A program made the translations under genes and the position numbers. Below, piece by piece: positions 35,972 to 46,245 of a stretch of DNA of 64,000 nt. The DNA lies in contig DLMI01000073.1 of NCBI GenBank assembly GCA_002478145.1, forward strand, positions 1-64,000, written 5' to 3'. Each line of letters starts with the position of its first letter. Position 1 is the first letter of the stretch. The DNA comes from Acidobacteria bacterium UBA7540. Lineage in GTDB: Bacteria > Acidobacteriota > Terriglobia > UBA7540. The notes beneath the pieces are model-generated. The model was not told the DNA's origin, did not search any database, and saw nothing but the letters and a program-made list of their open reading frames with translations.

Positions 35972-37341
35972 TGCGCTATTTGCCCAACTCTGACTCCGAC
36001 CGCATCGCCATGCTGAAAGCCACGGGCCGGAGCAGCGTTGAAGAACTCTTCGAGCGGATTCCCAGCGAACTGCGACTCCGGGGCCGGCTCAACCTGCCGG
36101 GGCCGCTCTCCGAGCCCGAAATCCTGGCCTTCTTCCGCCAAGCCGCGAGCCGGAGCAGCCGCGAGTATGTCTCGCTGTTGGGCGCCGGAGCGTACAGCCA
36201 TTACATCCCCGTGGCCGTGAACGCGCTTCTTTCGCGCGGCGAATTCTTCACCGCTTACACGCCCTACCAAGCGGAGATCGCCCAAGGCACCTTGCAGGCG
36301 ATGTTTGAGTTCCAGACCCTGATGACGCAGCTCACGGGCATGGAGGTCGGCAACGCTTCGCTTTACGATGGCTCCACGGCTACCACGGAGGCGGTCCTGA
36401 TGGCCATGCGCGTCACGCGTCGCAGCCGCGTGCTCATGGCCCGCACGGTGCATCCGGAATACTGCCAGGTGCTCGAGACCTTCATCAGGCACCAGGGAAC
36501 TGAGCTCCAGCAAGTTCCCTACGGCGAATCGGGCCAGCTTGATCTCGCCAGACTCGAATCCGCCCTCAATGCCGAGACGGCGGCGGTGGTGGTGCAATCG
36601 CCCAATTTCTTCGGAACTCTGGAACGCACGCACGAGATTGCGAAAGTCGTGCATCGAAGCGGCGCCCTGCTGATCGTGAGCATCGCAGAACCCTTGTCGC
36701 TGGCGATCGTCAAGCCGCCCAGCGAGGCGGACATCGTCTGCGGAGAGGCGCAATCCTTGGGTGTGCCCGTGGCCTTCGGCGGGCCTTACGTTGGCTTTCT
36801 GACCGTGAAGGCGAAGTTCCTGAGGCAAATGCCGGGCCGCTTGGTCGGCCAGACGGTGGACACCGAGGGCCGCCGGGGCTTCGTGCTGACCCTCGCCACG
36901 CGTGAGCAACACATCCGGCGCGAGAAGGCCACCTCCAACATTTGTACCAATCAGTCGTTGTGCGCCTTGGCCGTGACCATCTACCTCAGCCTGTTGGGGA
37001 AAAATGGACTGAAAATGCTGGCTGAGCAGAACCTCGCCAAGGCTCGGTACGCCGCCAGGCAACTCGCGACTATCCCCGGTGTCGCCACTCCATTCACCGG
37101 CCCGTACTTCAATGAGTTCGTTGTCAGGACGCCCGGCGACGCGGACGAGTTGCTGGCCGAATTGCAAAAGCGAAAGATCATAGGTGGCCTGAACCTGGAG
37201 CGATTCTATCCGGAACTGCGAAACCACCTCTTGGTCTGCGTCACCGAGACTGTCAGCCGGGAGGCGATTGACCGTACGGTGGAGGTTTTCAGTCGCGCTG
37301 CCGGTCCAGGACTGGTCGCTCAAACGGCAGCGCGCGCTTAG
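35971..37341 (+). CDS. gcvPA: glycine dehydrogenase (decarboxylating) subunit 1
   Basis: N-terminal half of the P protein, which decarboxylates glycine with pyridoxal phosphate. 456 residues, as expected for the two-subunit form. Typical segments are GAGAYSHYIPVAVNALLSR, FTAYTPYQAEIAQGTLQAMF and REKATSNICTNQSLCAL. It starts one base inside gcvH and must pair with GcvPB. Confidence 0.95.
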   Translation: MRYLPNSDSDRIAMLKATGRSSVEELFERIPSELRLRGRLNLPGPLSEPEILAFFRQAASRSSREYVSLLGAGAYSHYIPVAVNALLSRGEFFTAYTPYQAEIAQGTLQAMFEFQTLMTQLTGMEVGNASLYDGSTATTEAVLMAMRVTRRSRVLMARTVHPEYCQVLETFIRHQGTELQQVPYGESGQLDLARLESALNAETAAVVVQSPNFFGTLERTHEIAKVVHRSGALLIVSIAEPLSLAIVKPPSEADIVCGEAQSLGVPVAFGGPYVGFLTVKAKFLRQMPGRLVGQTVDTEGRRGFVLTLATREQHIRREKATSNICTNQSLCALAVTIYLSLLGKNGLKMLAEQNLAKARYAARQLATIPGVATPFTGPYFNEFVVRTPGDADELLAELQKRKIIGGLNLERFYPELRNHLLVCVTETVSREAIDRTVEVFSRAAGPGLVAQTAARA

Positions 37342-37443
37342 GGACAGGCCTTATACGTGCCGTCCCTCTCCCCCGGGGAGGAGAGGGGAGAATGTAGAAA
37401 CTCCAGAGGCAGGTCATATATCTGCCCAGCAGATTTCGAAACA

Positions 37444-38943
37444 ATGGCTATGGAAAATCGAATTCGTGAGGCACGGCCTCACGTTAACAGAAACGAAAAG
37501 CTGATCTTCGAAAGGAGCACGCCTGGGAAATCCGGCGTGGACCTCCCGCCACTGGACGTGCCCCCTGTATCACCGGAAGAACTCTTGGGCCCGGAGTTCA
37601 GCCGGGGCGAAGTCAAGGGCTTTCCGGAGGTCTCGGAACTGGAAGTCATTCGCCACTTCACGCGCCTTTCCTCCTGGAATTACGGAGTGGACACGGGCCT
37701 CTATCCGCTGGGCTCCTGCACTATGAAGTACAACCCGCGGATCAATGAAGTGGTGGCGCGCCTGGAGGGCCTCGCAACGGACCATCCCTACGCTCCTGAA
37801 GCTTTGGTCCAGGGCTGTCTAGAAGTTCTCCACGAAACAGCGCGTTGCCTGAAGGAAATAACCGGCATGGACGCGGTCACGCTTCAGCCTGCGGCGGGCG
37901 CGCAGGGCGAACTGACTGGCCTGCTGATGATCCGCGCCTGCCTAAGCGAGCGCGGCAACCCGCGGAAATACATCCTGATCCCCGATTCGGCGCACGGAAC
38001 GAATCCCGCTAGCGCCACTATTTCGGGCTACGAGGTTCAGAACATCAAATCCGATGAGTGCGGTTGCCTTGACCTTGCCGGGCTCGATCGCACCATGACG
38101 GATAAAGTTGCGGGATTGATGCTCACCAATCCCAATACGCTGGGCATCTTCGAGTCGCAAATCCGGGAGATCGCGGACCTGGTGCATTCCAGAGGCGGCC
38201 TCCTGTATATGGATGGGGCCAACATGAACGCGCTGGTAGGCGTGGCGCGGCCGGCGGATTTCGGCGTGGACGTGATGCATCTGAATCTGCACAAGACCTT
38301 CACCACCCCTCATGGCGGTGGCGGCCCGGGCTCGGGGCCGGTAGCAGTGAGGAAGGTTCTTGAGCCTTACTTGCCCTTGCCCGTCGTCGAGCAGGCGGCG
38401 GATGGAACGTTCCATCTGGACTACAACCGGCCCCGGAGCATCGGTCGGGTGCGCGCCTTCTACGGCAACTTCGGCATGGCGGTGCGCGCGCTCGCTTATA
38501 TCCAGGCCAATGGCTTCGAAGGCTTGCGTCAGACCACCCAGGACGCCGTGCTTAACGCCAACTACGTGATGAGCCAGTTGAGAGACTTTTTCGACCTTCC
38601 TCAGGGCTGCGCATGCCTGCACGAGTGCGTGTTCTCTGACCGCCGCCAGGCGGCGCGCGGCGTCCGCACCAGCGACATCGCCAAGCGGCTCATCGATTAC
38701 GGCTTTCATCCTTACACCACAGCGTTTCCGTTGATTGTCTCCGGCGCGCTGATGATCGAGCCCACGGAGAGCGTCAGCAAAGAGGAAATGGACTCCTTCA
38801 TCGACGCGCTGCGGTCCATTGCCCGAGAGGTCGAGGAGAATCCGGAATTTGTCCTCAAGGCCCCTTACACCACGCGCGTCACGCGCCTGGATGAAGCCGC
38901 CGCGGCGCGCAAGCCCGTCCTGCGCTGGAAACCTTCCCACTAA
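37444..38943 (+). CDS. gcvPB: glycine dehydrogenase (decarboxylating) subunit 2
   Basis: C-terminal half of the split P protein, carrying the cofactor lysine. 499 residues from ATG 37444. PLP lysine K284 lies in HLNLHKTFTTPHGGGGPG. SCTMKYNPRINE and HGTNPASATISGYE are further landmarks. The earlier in-frame start at 37357 would add a tail encoded by a CCCTCTCC/GGAGAGGG hairpin region, so it is not used. Another methionine follows at 37450. The L protein gene is not in the window. Confidence 0.95.
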   Translation: MAMENRIREARPHVNRNEKLIFERSTPGKSGVDLPPLDVPPVSPEELLGPEFSRGEVKGFPEVSELEVIRHFTRLSSWNYGVDTGLYPLGSCTMKYNPRINEVVARLEGLATDHPYAPEALVQGCLEVLHETARCLKEITGMDAVTLQPAAGAQGELTGLLMIRACLSERGNPRKYILIPDSAHGTNPASATISGYEVQNIKSDECGCLDLAGLDRTMTDKVAGLMLTNPNTLGIFESQIREIADLVHSRGGLLYMDGANMNALVGVARPADFGVDVMHLNLHKTFTTPHGGGGPGSGPVAVRKVLEPYLPLPVVEQAADGTFHLDYNRPRSIGRVRAFYGNFGMAVRALAYIQANGFEGLRQTTQDAVLNANYVMSQLRDFFDLPQGCACLHECVFSDRRQAARGVRTSDIAKRLIDYGFHPYTTAFPLIVSGALMIEPTESVSKEEMDSFIDALRSIAREVEENPEFVLKAPYTTRVTRLDEAAAARKPVLRWKPSH

Positions 38944-39029
38944 CCGTCTGTATTCTCGTAGGCCTGTTCGGCGGTTGCCGCCGGAGCAAGGCTCGCGCTG
39001 ACGCGGTCATGTTGTCAATGAGGTTATCG

Positions 39030-40892
39030 ATGGACGCGATTAGGAAGTTTGCAGTCTTTTTCGCCATTCTCCTCTGCGCCCTTGTAGCCGGGCTGTCACC
39101 CTCTAGGATAAGCGCAGGCGAATTGAATGCCGCTGCGCTCGTCCTGGTTAACTCGCGCTCACCGGGTTATGAGGATTTTGCGCGTTACCTGGAACCCTAC
39201 CTCATTCAATTCGGTATTCCGTACGAGGTCCACGACATTGCTCAGGGCAGGGCCGGACCCGACTTTGCGAACTATGCGCTGATAATTATCGGCCATCGAG
39301 CGTTTGACGTTCCCCGCACCTTCTTTACCCAGGAACAGGAGCAGCAACTTTTGGCGGCTATCGCAGGCGGGGTCGGCCTGGTGAGTTTTGACGGCCTGTT
39401 GATCGCCTGGGGAGACCGGCGCCCACACTTGCTTTACCGCTACGCCATCGAACCATTTGCACTGGGATTGATTTCGCCGGCGCAAGCAGCAACGATCACT
39501 GTTGGTGCGCCCACTGCAAATACAGCCGGCGCCCCTGCAAGCCATTACATCATTTCACTCGGCCCGGTTCCGCGCACGGTCCGGCTCAAGCGCGCAATTC
39601 TCATTCCTGGAGTAGCTCCAGGACCTAACGTGTCTGTGCTCGCGACGTGCGGAAGTGAACCCCTTTTGATGACGGCCCGGCACGGCAGCGGTCGGGCGGC
39701 GGTGTGGACCAGCTATGAATGGACCAGGCCGGACGTGAAGGGCAAGGTCTATGGCCTGGATGACTTGGTCTGGCGCAGCCTGGTATGGGCGGCGCGTAAG
39801 CCGTTCGTCATGCGCGGCATGCCGCACTATCTTGCCCTGCGGATCGATGACGTTTCGGGGTTTGGGCTGGGCGCCAACCGGCATCTTGGTTACGTCGAAA
39901 CTGCGAATCATTACGGCCTGAAACCGTGGCTGGGCGTCTTCCTCGACGACCTCCGGGAAGACCCTGAAGCCGTCCAAACCCTGGCCAAGCTGACACGGCA
40001 GAGGCTGGCCACGGCCTCGGTCCATGCCCGGCGATGGCCGAATTTCTTCTACCTGGATGAGCCGCTCTGGCACGACGAGCATGGCGCGAACGTCGCGGGG
40101 CACGACTGGCCAGAGGATCAAGTGAGGAACAACTTCGCCGATGCCGAGCACTTTTTTCGTGACCATGGGATTCCGAAATCCAAAGTAGTGATTCCCCATA
40201 ACTACGAATTCGGGACCAACGTTTTTGGCGGGCTCGAGCGGTGGGGGGCGGAATTCGTCTCCACACCCGTTGCGCCGGGAAAAGGCTACGGCTCAGCAAC
40301 CCTGCGGGCCGCGCCCTACCTCAAGTCCGAATACTCGTTCGCGAGCAACGGGAATGATCCCATTTATATTGCCGATTGGCTGGAAGTTCCCGGCCATGCG
40401 GAATTCGACCACAAGTTTTTCAATTTCCTCGAGGAAATACGTGACGTCACGGGCTACGAATGGACCCCGAGCGGCGTGCCGGTCCAGGAGGCGATTCGCC
40501 GGGGACTGGTCGAGTGTCGGCGTGGGTTCGACAGTATGCTGCCGGCAGTCCTTTTCACCCACGAATCCGATCACATCCAACATATTCAGCCCGCCGACTG
40601 GGACGAGATTCTCAAAGGCGTCATGGATGGCCTGAAGCCCTATCAGCCGGTCCCGGTAACACTGGATTTCCTCTCTCAGTATTTGCGCGCCCTGCACACC
40701 TCCCGGCTGAAGGCGGCGCGTGGCAATGCTGAATCAGGCGAGGGGAGTGTGGAATTCGAGGGGTTTTCGGATTTGCCCACAAAGTTCTACATCTTCGAGG
40801 AGGCCGGGCAGGATGTTGTTGCGCACGAATGGGAAGCTCCGGCCTTTCAGGGAACTCGATCCGTAGGGTGGGGGGTGCCGGGACAGAAGTAG
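39030..40892 (+). CDS. secreted two-domain protein, polysaccharide-deacetylase-like C-terminus
   Basis: A 620-residue exported protein. The start at 39030 follows GAGG and gives the signal peptide IRKFAVFFAILLCALVAGLS. The N-terminal domain (about 35-250) looks like a flavodoxin/GATase-like fold (ALVLVNSRSPGYEDF, ALIIIGHRAF), similar to ThuA-type domains. The C-terminal domain (about 270-560) has LALRIDDVSG, VIPHNYEFG and LFTHESDHI. These look like the metal-binding Asp-Asp and His motifs of polysaccharide deacetylases. I have not seen this combination described and make no claim on substrate; glycan processing is an inference. Confidence 0.68.
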   Translation: MDAIRKFAVFFAILLCALVAGLSPSRISAGELNAAALVLVNSRSPGYEDFARYLEPYLIQFGIPYEVHDIAQGRAGPDFANYALIIIGHRAFDVPRTFFTQEQEQQLLAAIAGGVGLVSFDGLLIAWGDRRPHLLYRYAIEPFALGLISPAQAATITVGAPTANTAGAPASHYIISLGPVPRTVRLKRAILIPGVAPGPNVSVLATCGSEPLLMTARHGSGRAAVWTSYEWTRPDVKGKVYGLDDLVWRSLVWAARKPFVMRGMPHYLALRIDDVSGFGLGANRHLGYVETANHYGLKPWLGVFLDDLREDPEAVQTLAKLTRQRLATASVHARRWPNFFYLDEPLWHDEHGANVAGHDWPEDQVRNNFADAEHFFRDHGIPKSKVVIPHNYEFGTNVFGGLERWGAEFVSTPVAPGKGYGSATLRAAPYLKSEYSFASNGNDPIYIADWLEVPGHAEFDHKFFNFLEEIRDVTGYEWTPSGVPVQEAIRRGLVECRRGFDSMLPAVLFTHESDHIQHIQPADWDEILKGVMDGLKPYQPVPVTLDFLSQYLRALHTSRLKAARGNAESGEGSVEFEGFSDLPTKFYIFEEAGQDVVAHEWEAPAFQGTRSVGWGVPGQK

Positions 40893-41051
40893 CACCTTGT
40901 ATGCTTCCCTGCTCTTGGCGAAAAAAGCCGTGGGCATTTCGGGAGGCGGGGACTGCCGAACTACCTATTGCGGTCGCTCGGTTTGTCACTTGACAGTCCA
41001 CCACCGGCGTAATAAGAAGGGATGGCCGTCATCGCGCGCGCTGGAGGCCTC

Positions 41052-42107
41052 ATGATTTTCCCTCACCGACGTGATTTTCTGAAACAATCCGCTGCTATGC
41101 TGGCCCTGGGAGCTGAACCGTCAGCGGGCGAGCAGGTGCAACCAAGTCGCCAACCTGAGGCCGGCGAGGCGTTCTCCACTTTCCAGGCCAGGCGCCGCCA
41201 AGAACTCTGGAGCCTGCTCGGCGACTTGCCTTGGGCTCACAAACCTGGCCCAGCCAAGCTAGTGAAAACCGAGAAACACGATGGCTACACTCTCGAGAGA
41301 CTGGTCCTGGATCTTAATGGCGTCGAACCGGTCCCGGCGCTGCTGTTGATCCCGGACAAGCGCCAGAAGCCGGCTCCGGGGCTGCTCTTCATCCACTGGC
41401 ACGGTGGAATGTATGACCTGGGGAAGGAACAACTGCTGGTGGGAGCAGAAGCCCAGCCTGCCTATGCGCCCGTCTGTGCGCAAAAGGGCATCGTGACGCT
41501 GGCCATCGATAGCTGGTGTTTCGGCGAACGCCAACGCGAAGCGGACGGCCGCACGGGTGAGGAAGATGCTTTCAAGTTGATGCTCTGGAGGGGCCAGGTA
41601 CTCTGGGGAATGATGATGTTTGATGAATTCCGGGCGTTCGATTACCTCGCCAGCCGGCCGGAGGTTGATTCCCGGCGACTGGGAGCGCTGGGCATGTCGA
41701 TGGGCTCGACCAAGGCCTGGTGGCTGGCTGCCCTCGAACCACGCGTCGACTTGTGCGTGGATATCTGCTGCCTCACGGATTTTGAGGAATTGATCAGGAC
41801 TCACAACCTGAAAGGCCATGGGATCTATTACTACGTGCCCTCCTTGCTGAAACACTTCCAGACTTCCGAGATCAATGAGCTGATTGTCCCTCGTCCTCGA
41901 CTGAGCGTGAACGGCCGCCAGGACTTGTTAACGCCGCCCGCCGGTGTTGAGGGGGTCCGGGATTACCTGCTCGCACTGTATCAAAAATACGGAAAGCCCG
42001 GCGACTGCCGGATCGAGCTTTTCGATTGCGGACACGTTGAGCTGCCGGAAATGAGGAAGCTGATTCTGGAATGGATGGATAGCAGGTTGGTACAAAAAGC
42101 CCATTAA
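41052..42107 (+). CDS. Tat-exported alpha/beta hydrolase
   Basis: A 351-residue esterase-like enzyme of the dienelactone-hydrolase/acetyl-xylan-esterase kind. The N-terminus HRRDFLKQSAAMLALG is a twin-arginine signal, so the start at 41052 (not 41022) is chosen. The nucleophile elbow is GMSMGSTKA. The oxyanion region precedes it in LLFIHWHGGMYD. The catalytic histidine is likely in CGHVELPEM. Substrate unknown; the neighbouring deacetylase-like gene hints at carbohydrate esters, by context only. Confidence 0.8.
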   Translation: MIFPHRRDFLKQSAAMLALGAEPSAGEQVQPSRQPEAGEAFSTFQARRRQELWSLLGDLPWAHKPGPAKLVKTEKHDGYTLERLVLDLNGVEPVPALLLIPDKRQKPAPGLLFIHWHGGMYDLGKEQLLVGAEAQPAYAPVCAQKGIVTLAIDSWCFGERQREADGRTGEEDAFKLMLWRGQVLWGMMMFDEFRAFDYLASRPEVDSRRLGALGMSMGSTKAWWLAALEPRVDLCVDICCLTDFEELIRTHNLKGHGIYYYVPSLLKHFQTSEINELIVPRPRLSVNGRQDLLTPPAGVEGVRDYLLALYQKYGKPGDCRIELFDCGHVELPEMRKLILEWMDSRLVQKAH

Positions 42108-42120
42108 GTGTCATCGCTTC

Positions 42121-42141
42121 GGCCCCCTACATATGGGGGCC
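42121..42141 (+). terminator. hairpin after the Tat-hydrolase gene
   Basis: GGCCCCC (42121-42127) and GGGGGCC (42135-42141) around a seven-base loop, 14 bases after the stop codon. There is no T-run, so termination is possible but unproven. Confidence 0.35.
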
Positions 42142-42453
42142 ATGATTCCGGAAAAGCCCACCATTTTGTGGTTTTCGCTTTACTTCCCTCCTTTTTCGTG
42201 CTAACTATTCTGTGAAGTTATTGGGGATGCTCGCATCAGCCTTTTCGTGCGCGCCAGAAGGTAAGCTTGGGCCGGGGCGAGCGAGGTCTGTGCCGGAACG
42301 TTTTTGCCACATCAGGTGGCGAACCACGATGCTGAATCTGCGTCGGCCACATCGCTCGCCCTGCACAAATTATTTAGCGATGCTTCTGGCTTCCATTTCA
42401 ACGCGAGCGCAGGCTCGCACCTCCTTGGAACGACCAGAGGGGAGGTGTGCAAA

Positions 42454-45400
42454 TTGTATAAACTAAAAAAACTCGAGCTGCTCGGCTTCAAGTCATTCGG
42501 GGATCGCTCGCGGCTTGAATTCGCGGATGGCGTTGCGGCCATTGTGGGGCCGAACGGCTGCGGCAAATCCAATCTGTCAGACGCCGTCTCCTGGGTTCTC
42601 GGAGAGCAGAGCGCGAAGAGCCTGCGCGGCGAGCGCATGGCTGACGTCATCTTTAACGGCACCGGCACAAGGCCTCCCACGAGCATGGCGGAAGTCAGCA
42701 TGACGCTCGTCGACCCCGAATACAACGAGGCGGGCTTTCCGGAAGAAGAGCAAGAACGCCGGCAAGTGGAGGCGCAAGAACCTGAAGCTGCGGCAGGCAA
42801 CAACGATGGCGAGGGAGAGTGGAGCCGACCGCCCAAGCTTCGCCATCGCGCCGGCGAGATCACGGTCACACGCCGGCTGTTTCGCTCCGGTGAGAGCGAG
42901 TATCTCATCAACGGCCAAGTCTGCCGCCTGCGTGACATCCAAGACTTGTTCATGGGCACAGGACTGGGCCCGGAATCTTACGCCATCATCGAGCAGGGGC
43001 GAATCGGGCAGGTTCTGAGTTCCCGGCCATCGGACCGGCGCCTGATCCTGGAAGAGGCAGCGGGGGTTTCCAAGTATAAGACGCGCAAGCGGCTTGCCGA
43101 GGCCAAGCTGGAATCTTCGCGGCAGAACCTGGCGCGCATCGCCGACATCCTGGAGGAAGTCACCAAGCAGGTGAACTCGCTGAAGCGCCAGGCCTCCAAG
43201 GCGCGGCGATACAGGGAAATTCACGACGAACTGCGCGCGCGACTGAAAGTGGTCCTCACCTCACGGTGGGTGGCCCTGGAAGCGCAATGCGCCCGGCTGG
43301 GGGATGAAGTGGCCCAGGCGCAGGAAGCGTGCGGGCTGGCGGCGCAGCGGCTCGAAGCCCTGGAGCTGGAGCAGAAGGCCGCCACACAAAAGCACGAGGA
43401 GTGGGAGCGCCAGCTCACGCAATTGCGGGAGCAGATCGCGCAAAGCAGCCTGGAGCGCGAGCGGTTGCTCTCGCGCTGCGAACAAGTTCGCCAGCAGGCG
43501 GCGAGCCTTGAGGGACGGGATACGGACGCGGCTCGGGAAAGGGCGGATTTCCAGACCCAACTGGCTTCACTGGAACAGCAAAGCAACGAAAGAACCCTCC
43601 AGCTCGAACAGGTCCAGCAGGATTGGACGGCGGCGCAAGGCGCGCGGGCGCAACTGCTGTCGCGCCAGGACTCACTAAGCATCCAGGTAGCAGCAACGGA
43701 GGAACAGGTAGAGTCATGTCGCCAAGCCATGCTTGCAGCCGTGAGCCATGCGGCGGAGCTTCGCAACCAGCTTGTGCAGGCTGAGGAAGCGGGCTTGGCG
43801 CTCTCCCGCCAAGCGACGCGCACCGAGTCCGAGCAGCAGCGCGTGGAGCGGGAACACCAGCGGTGGGCAGACGAGCTGGAGGTTTTGATCGCTGCCCAGC
43901 AGCAAGACACGACCTCGCTGGCAGACTTGGCGAAGGCGCTGGGCGAAACCGTGGTGGCGCTCGAACAGGCGCGTGGCGAGGAAGCTTCCCGGCGATCGGT
44001 TCTTGAGACGCTTCGCCGGGAACACTCCGGGGCCGTGGCACGCAAGCAGGCGCTGGAGGAATCGCTGGCCCGTCACGCTTACAGCACGGAAAGTGTGCGG
44101 CGGCTGCTCACGGGGGAGATCCCCACGAACGGGCATCAGTTCCATCCCCTCGGCGTGCTCGCCGACTTCGTGGAAGTCTCGCCGGGCTATGAAGAAGTGG
44201 TGGAAGACTTCCTCAAGCTCGAACTCGAGTGTGTGGTGGTGGAACAACATGAGCAGGCCCGCTCCGGCATCGCGCTGCTGCGCGAGGAAGGAAAAGGGTG
44301 GTCCACCTTCTTCGTTACGCATATCCCCCCGAATGACCGCTCGTATGGGCAAGCCCACGCTGACCTCCTTGCCGAGCCGGGAGTGGTGGCGCAGGTGCGG
44401 GACCTGATAAGCTTCCAGAAATCTCTTGGGTTGAATGGCGACCTGGGGCTGCCAGCGCTGGCCAATGCCTATCTGGTTGAGGACCCCGCAACCGCCCAGC
44501 GGCTGGCAGGCGCCTACCCTGAATGCCACTTCCTGACCCGGACCGGTGAGCACTATCAGCATCGCTTGGTGTCCGGGGGCAAAGGCTCAAGCGCCGGGCC
44601 TCTGGCACTTCGCCGTGACTTCCGAAAACTCGAGCGCCGCGCCGCCGAGCTGGAAGGCAAAATCCAGGCGAGCGAGGCTGCGCTGGCCGAAGCTGCGAGC
44701 CGCCTGACGCAACTCGCAGAGAACCACGGGAACCTGACAGCGGCCAAGCAGGAAGCGGAAAAGAGAGCCGTGGTCGCCAACGAGAAAACGCGCCAAGTAC
44801 GAGAGGCTTGGGAGCGCGCGCGCGACCAGCTCAAGATCCTCCAGTCCGAAGCCGCAGCGCTTCAACGCGAGCTCGCCTCAGCCGATGAGCGGAAAGCCGG
44901 CCTGCGGTCGGAACTGGGGGTGGCCGGAGATGAAAAGACGCGGCGCGAGGAAGCCATCACACGGTCAACCGGCGCACTTCGCGGACTTCGCATGGACCTG
45001 GAACGTCTTTCGCAGGAACTGGCCGAGGCAAGCGCCCGCAACAGCGCGCTGGAAGAAAGGACACGCGCCGCCGGGGCCGAGGTGGCGCGCCTGCTGGGCA
45101 TGTGCGAGGACGTACGCAGCCGTATGACGCGCCTCCAGCAACAATCGGAGAGCTGGCGCGAACAGCGGCAGCGGCTGGCAGAAGAGGGCGAGACCATTGG
45201 GGTTCGCCTGCATGAGCTGGAAGCCGCACTCGAGATGGCGCGGGTGGAGCTTCAGCACCTCGAGCAGGAATCTGGGGCGGTCAAGGCTCAGCGCGTGGCG
45301 CTCAGCCCGCAGGTGGACGCTGCGCGAGTCGAACTTGAGGCCCGTCGCGCCAGGCGTTCGGAGGCCGACGTGGCGTTCGCCCGGGCTGATTCCGACCGCA

Positions 45401-46170
45401 CCCACCATGCGCAACAGTTCCGCGAGGAACTGCACGCGGAACCTTCCGCCGTGCTCGCGGAGTTACCTCCTCCGCCGGTGCTCGCGGGCGAAATCTTGCT
45501 GGCCGCTGAGGACGAGGTTCACCAACTCAAGACCCGCATCGAGAACCTGGGGCCGGTCAACATGATGGCGCTCGAAGAACTCCAGGAAGCCGAGGACCGG
45601 CTCACCTTCCTCGATACCCAGCGCCAGGATCTGCTGGCTTCGATTGAGGACACAAGCCAGGCGATTCGCGAAATCGATCAGGTCTCGCGCCAGCAATTCC
45701 TGGAAGCATTCCAGGCGATCAACGGATACTTCGCTGAGACTTTCCACACCCTCTTTGGCGGCGGAGTGGGCGAGATGCGGCTGACGGATGAATTGGATGC
45801 GGACAGCGGCATCGACATCGCCGCCCAGCCTCCCGGCAAACGGCTGCAGAATGTGCTGTTGCTCTCCGGGGGAGAGAAAGCGCTGGCGGCGCTGGCGCTA
45901 CTCATCGCGATCTTCCGCTACACCCCGAGCCCCTTCTGCATCCTGGACGAGGTGGATGCTCCGCTCGACGAGTCGAACATTGACCGCTTCAGCCGCATGG
46001 TCGAACAGATGAGCCGGCACACCCAGTTCATCCTGATTACCCACAGCAAACGGACCATGGAAATCGCACGAGTGATGTACGGCGTCACCATGGAGGAACC
46101 GGGCGTGTCCAAGCTGGTCTCTGTCCGATTCGAGGCGGTGGAGGCTGAGCCGGCCGCGGTGCCCGCCTGA
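42454..46170 (+). CDS. smc: chromosome segregation protein SMC
   Basis: A ring-forming ATPase that organises the chromosome with ScpAB. 1238 residues from TTG 42454, chosen because GGGGAGG (42439-42445) lies just upstream and LYKLKKLELLGFKSFGDRS is the standard SMC N-terminus. The in-frame start at 42304 would add 50 residues of no SMC character. Walker A GPNGCGKSN is at 32-40. Long coiled coils (about 165-500 and 680-1020) flank a hinge (GVLADFVEVSPGYEEVVEDF region). The C-terminal signature LLSGGEKALAALALL is at 1136-1150 and Walker B FCILDEVDAPLDE near 1165. scpA, scpB and ftsY are not adjacent. Confidence 0.95.
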   Translation: MYKLKKLELLGFKSFGDRSRLEFADGVAAIVGPNGCGKSNLSDAVSWVLGEQSAKSLRGERMADVIFNGTGTRPPTSMAEVSMTLVDPEYNEAGFPEEEQERRQVEAQEPEAAAGNNDGEGEWSRPPKLRHRAGEITVTRRLFRSGESEYLINGQVCRLRDIQDLFMGTGLGPESYAIIEQGRIGQVLSSRPSDRRLILEEAAGVSKYKTRKRLAEAKLESSRQNLARIADILEEVTKQVNSLKRQASKARRYREIHDELRARLKVVLTSRWVALEAQCARLGDEVAQAQEACGLAAQRLEALELEQKAATQKHEEWERQLTQLREQIAQSSLERERLLSRCEQVRQQAASLEGRDTDAARERADFQTQLASLEQQSNERTLQLEQVQQDWTAAQGARAQLLSRQDSLSIQVAATEEQVESCRQAMLAAVSHAAELRNQLVQAEEAGLALSRQATRTESEQQRVEREHQRWADELEVLIAAQQQDTTSLADLAKALGETVVALEQARGEEASRRSVLETLRREHSGAVARKQALEESLARHAYSTESVRRLLTGEIPTNGHQFHPLGVLADFVEVSPGYEEVVEDFLKLELECVVVEQHEQARSGIALLREEGKGWSTFFVTHIPPNDRSYGQAHADLLAEPGVVAQVRDLISFQKSLGLNGDLGLPALANAYLVEDPATAQRLAGAYPECHFLTRTGEHYQHRLVSGGKGSSAGPLALRRDFRKLERRAAELEGKIQASEAALAEAASRLTQLAENHGNLTAAKQEAEKRAVVANEKTRQVREAWERARDQLKILQSEAAALQRELASADERKAGLRSELGVAGDEKTRREEAITRSTGALRGLRMDLERLSQELAEASARNSALEERTRAAGAEVARLLGMCEDVRSRMTRLQQQSESWREQRQRLAEEGETIGVRLHELEAALEMARVELQHLEQESGAVKAQRVALSPQVDAARVELEARRARRSEADVAFARADSDRTHHAQQFREELHAEPSAVLAELPPPPVLAGEILLAAEDEVHQLKTRIENLGPVNMMALEELQEAEDRLTFLDTQRQDLLASIEDTSQAIREIDQVSRQQFLEAFQAINGYFAETFHTLFGGGVGEMRLTDELDADSGIDIAAQPPGKRLQNVLLLSGGEKALAALALLIAIFRYTPSPFCILDEVDAPLDESNIDRFSRMVEQMSRHTQFILITHSKRTMEIARVMYGVTMEEPGVSKLVSVRFEAVEAEPAAVPA

Positions 46171-46177
46171 TCGAGCA

Positions 46178-46202
46178 GTGACAAGTGACGAGCGACAAGC
46201 AA
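46178..46202. repeat. GTGACAAGTGACGAG repeat
   Basis: AGTGACAAGTGACGAGCGAC, eight bases after the smc stop codon. Same family as 1890-1985 and 30603-30645. Confidence 0.5.
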
Positions 46203-46245
46203 GTGAAATCAGTGGCGCGTGTCCTTTCAAAGATCGGAGAGTGAA

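Noticed and set aside
35944..37323. Long antisense frame over gcvPA (and similar ones over smc, gcvT, gcvPB and ligA)
   Set aside because: Same artefact of third-position GC bias; the sense proteins are unmistakable.
37357..37443. Longer N-terminus of GcvPB
   Set aside because: Those codons read through a CCCTCTCC/GGAGAGGG hairpin and have no counterpart in the family.
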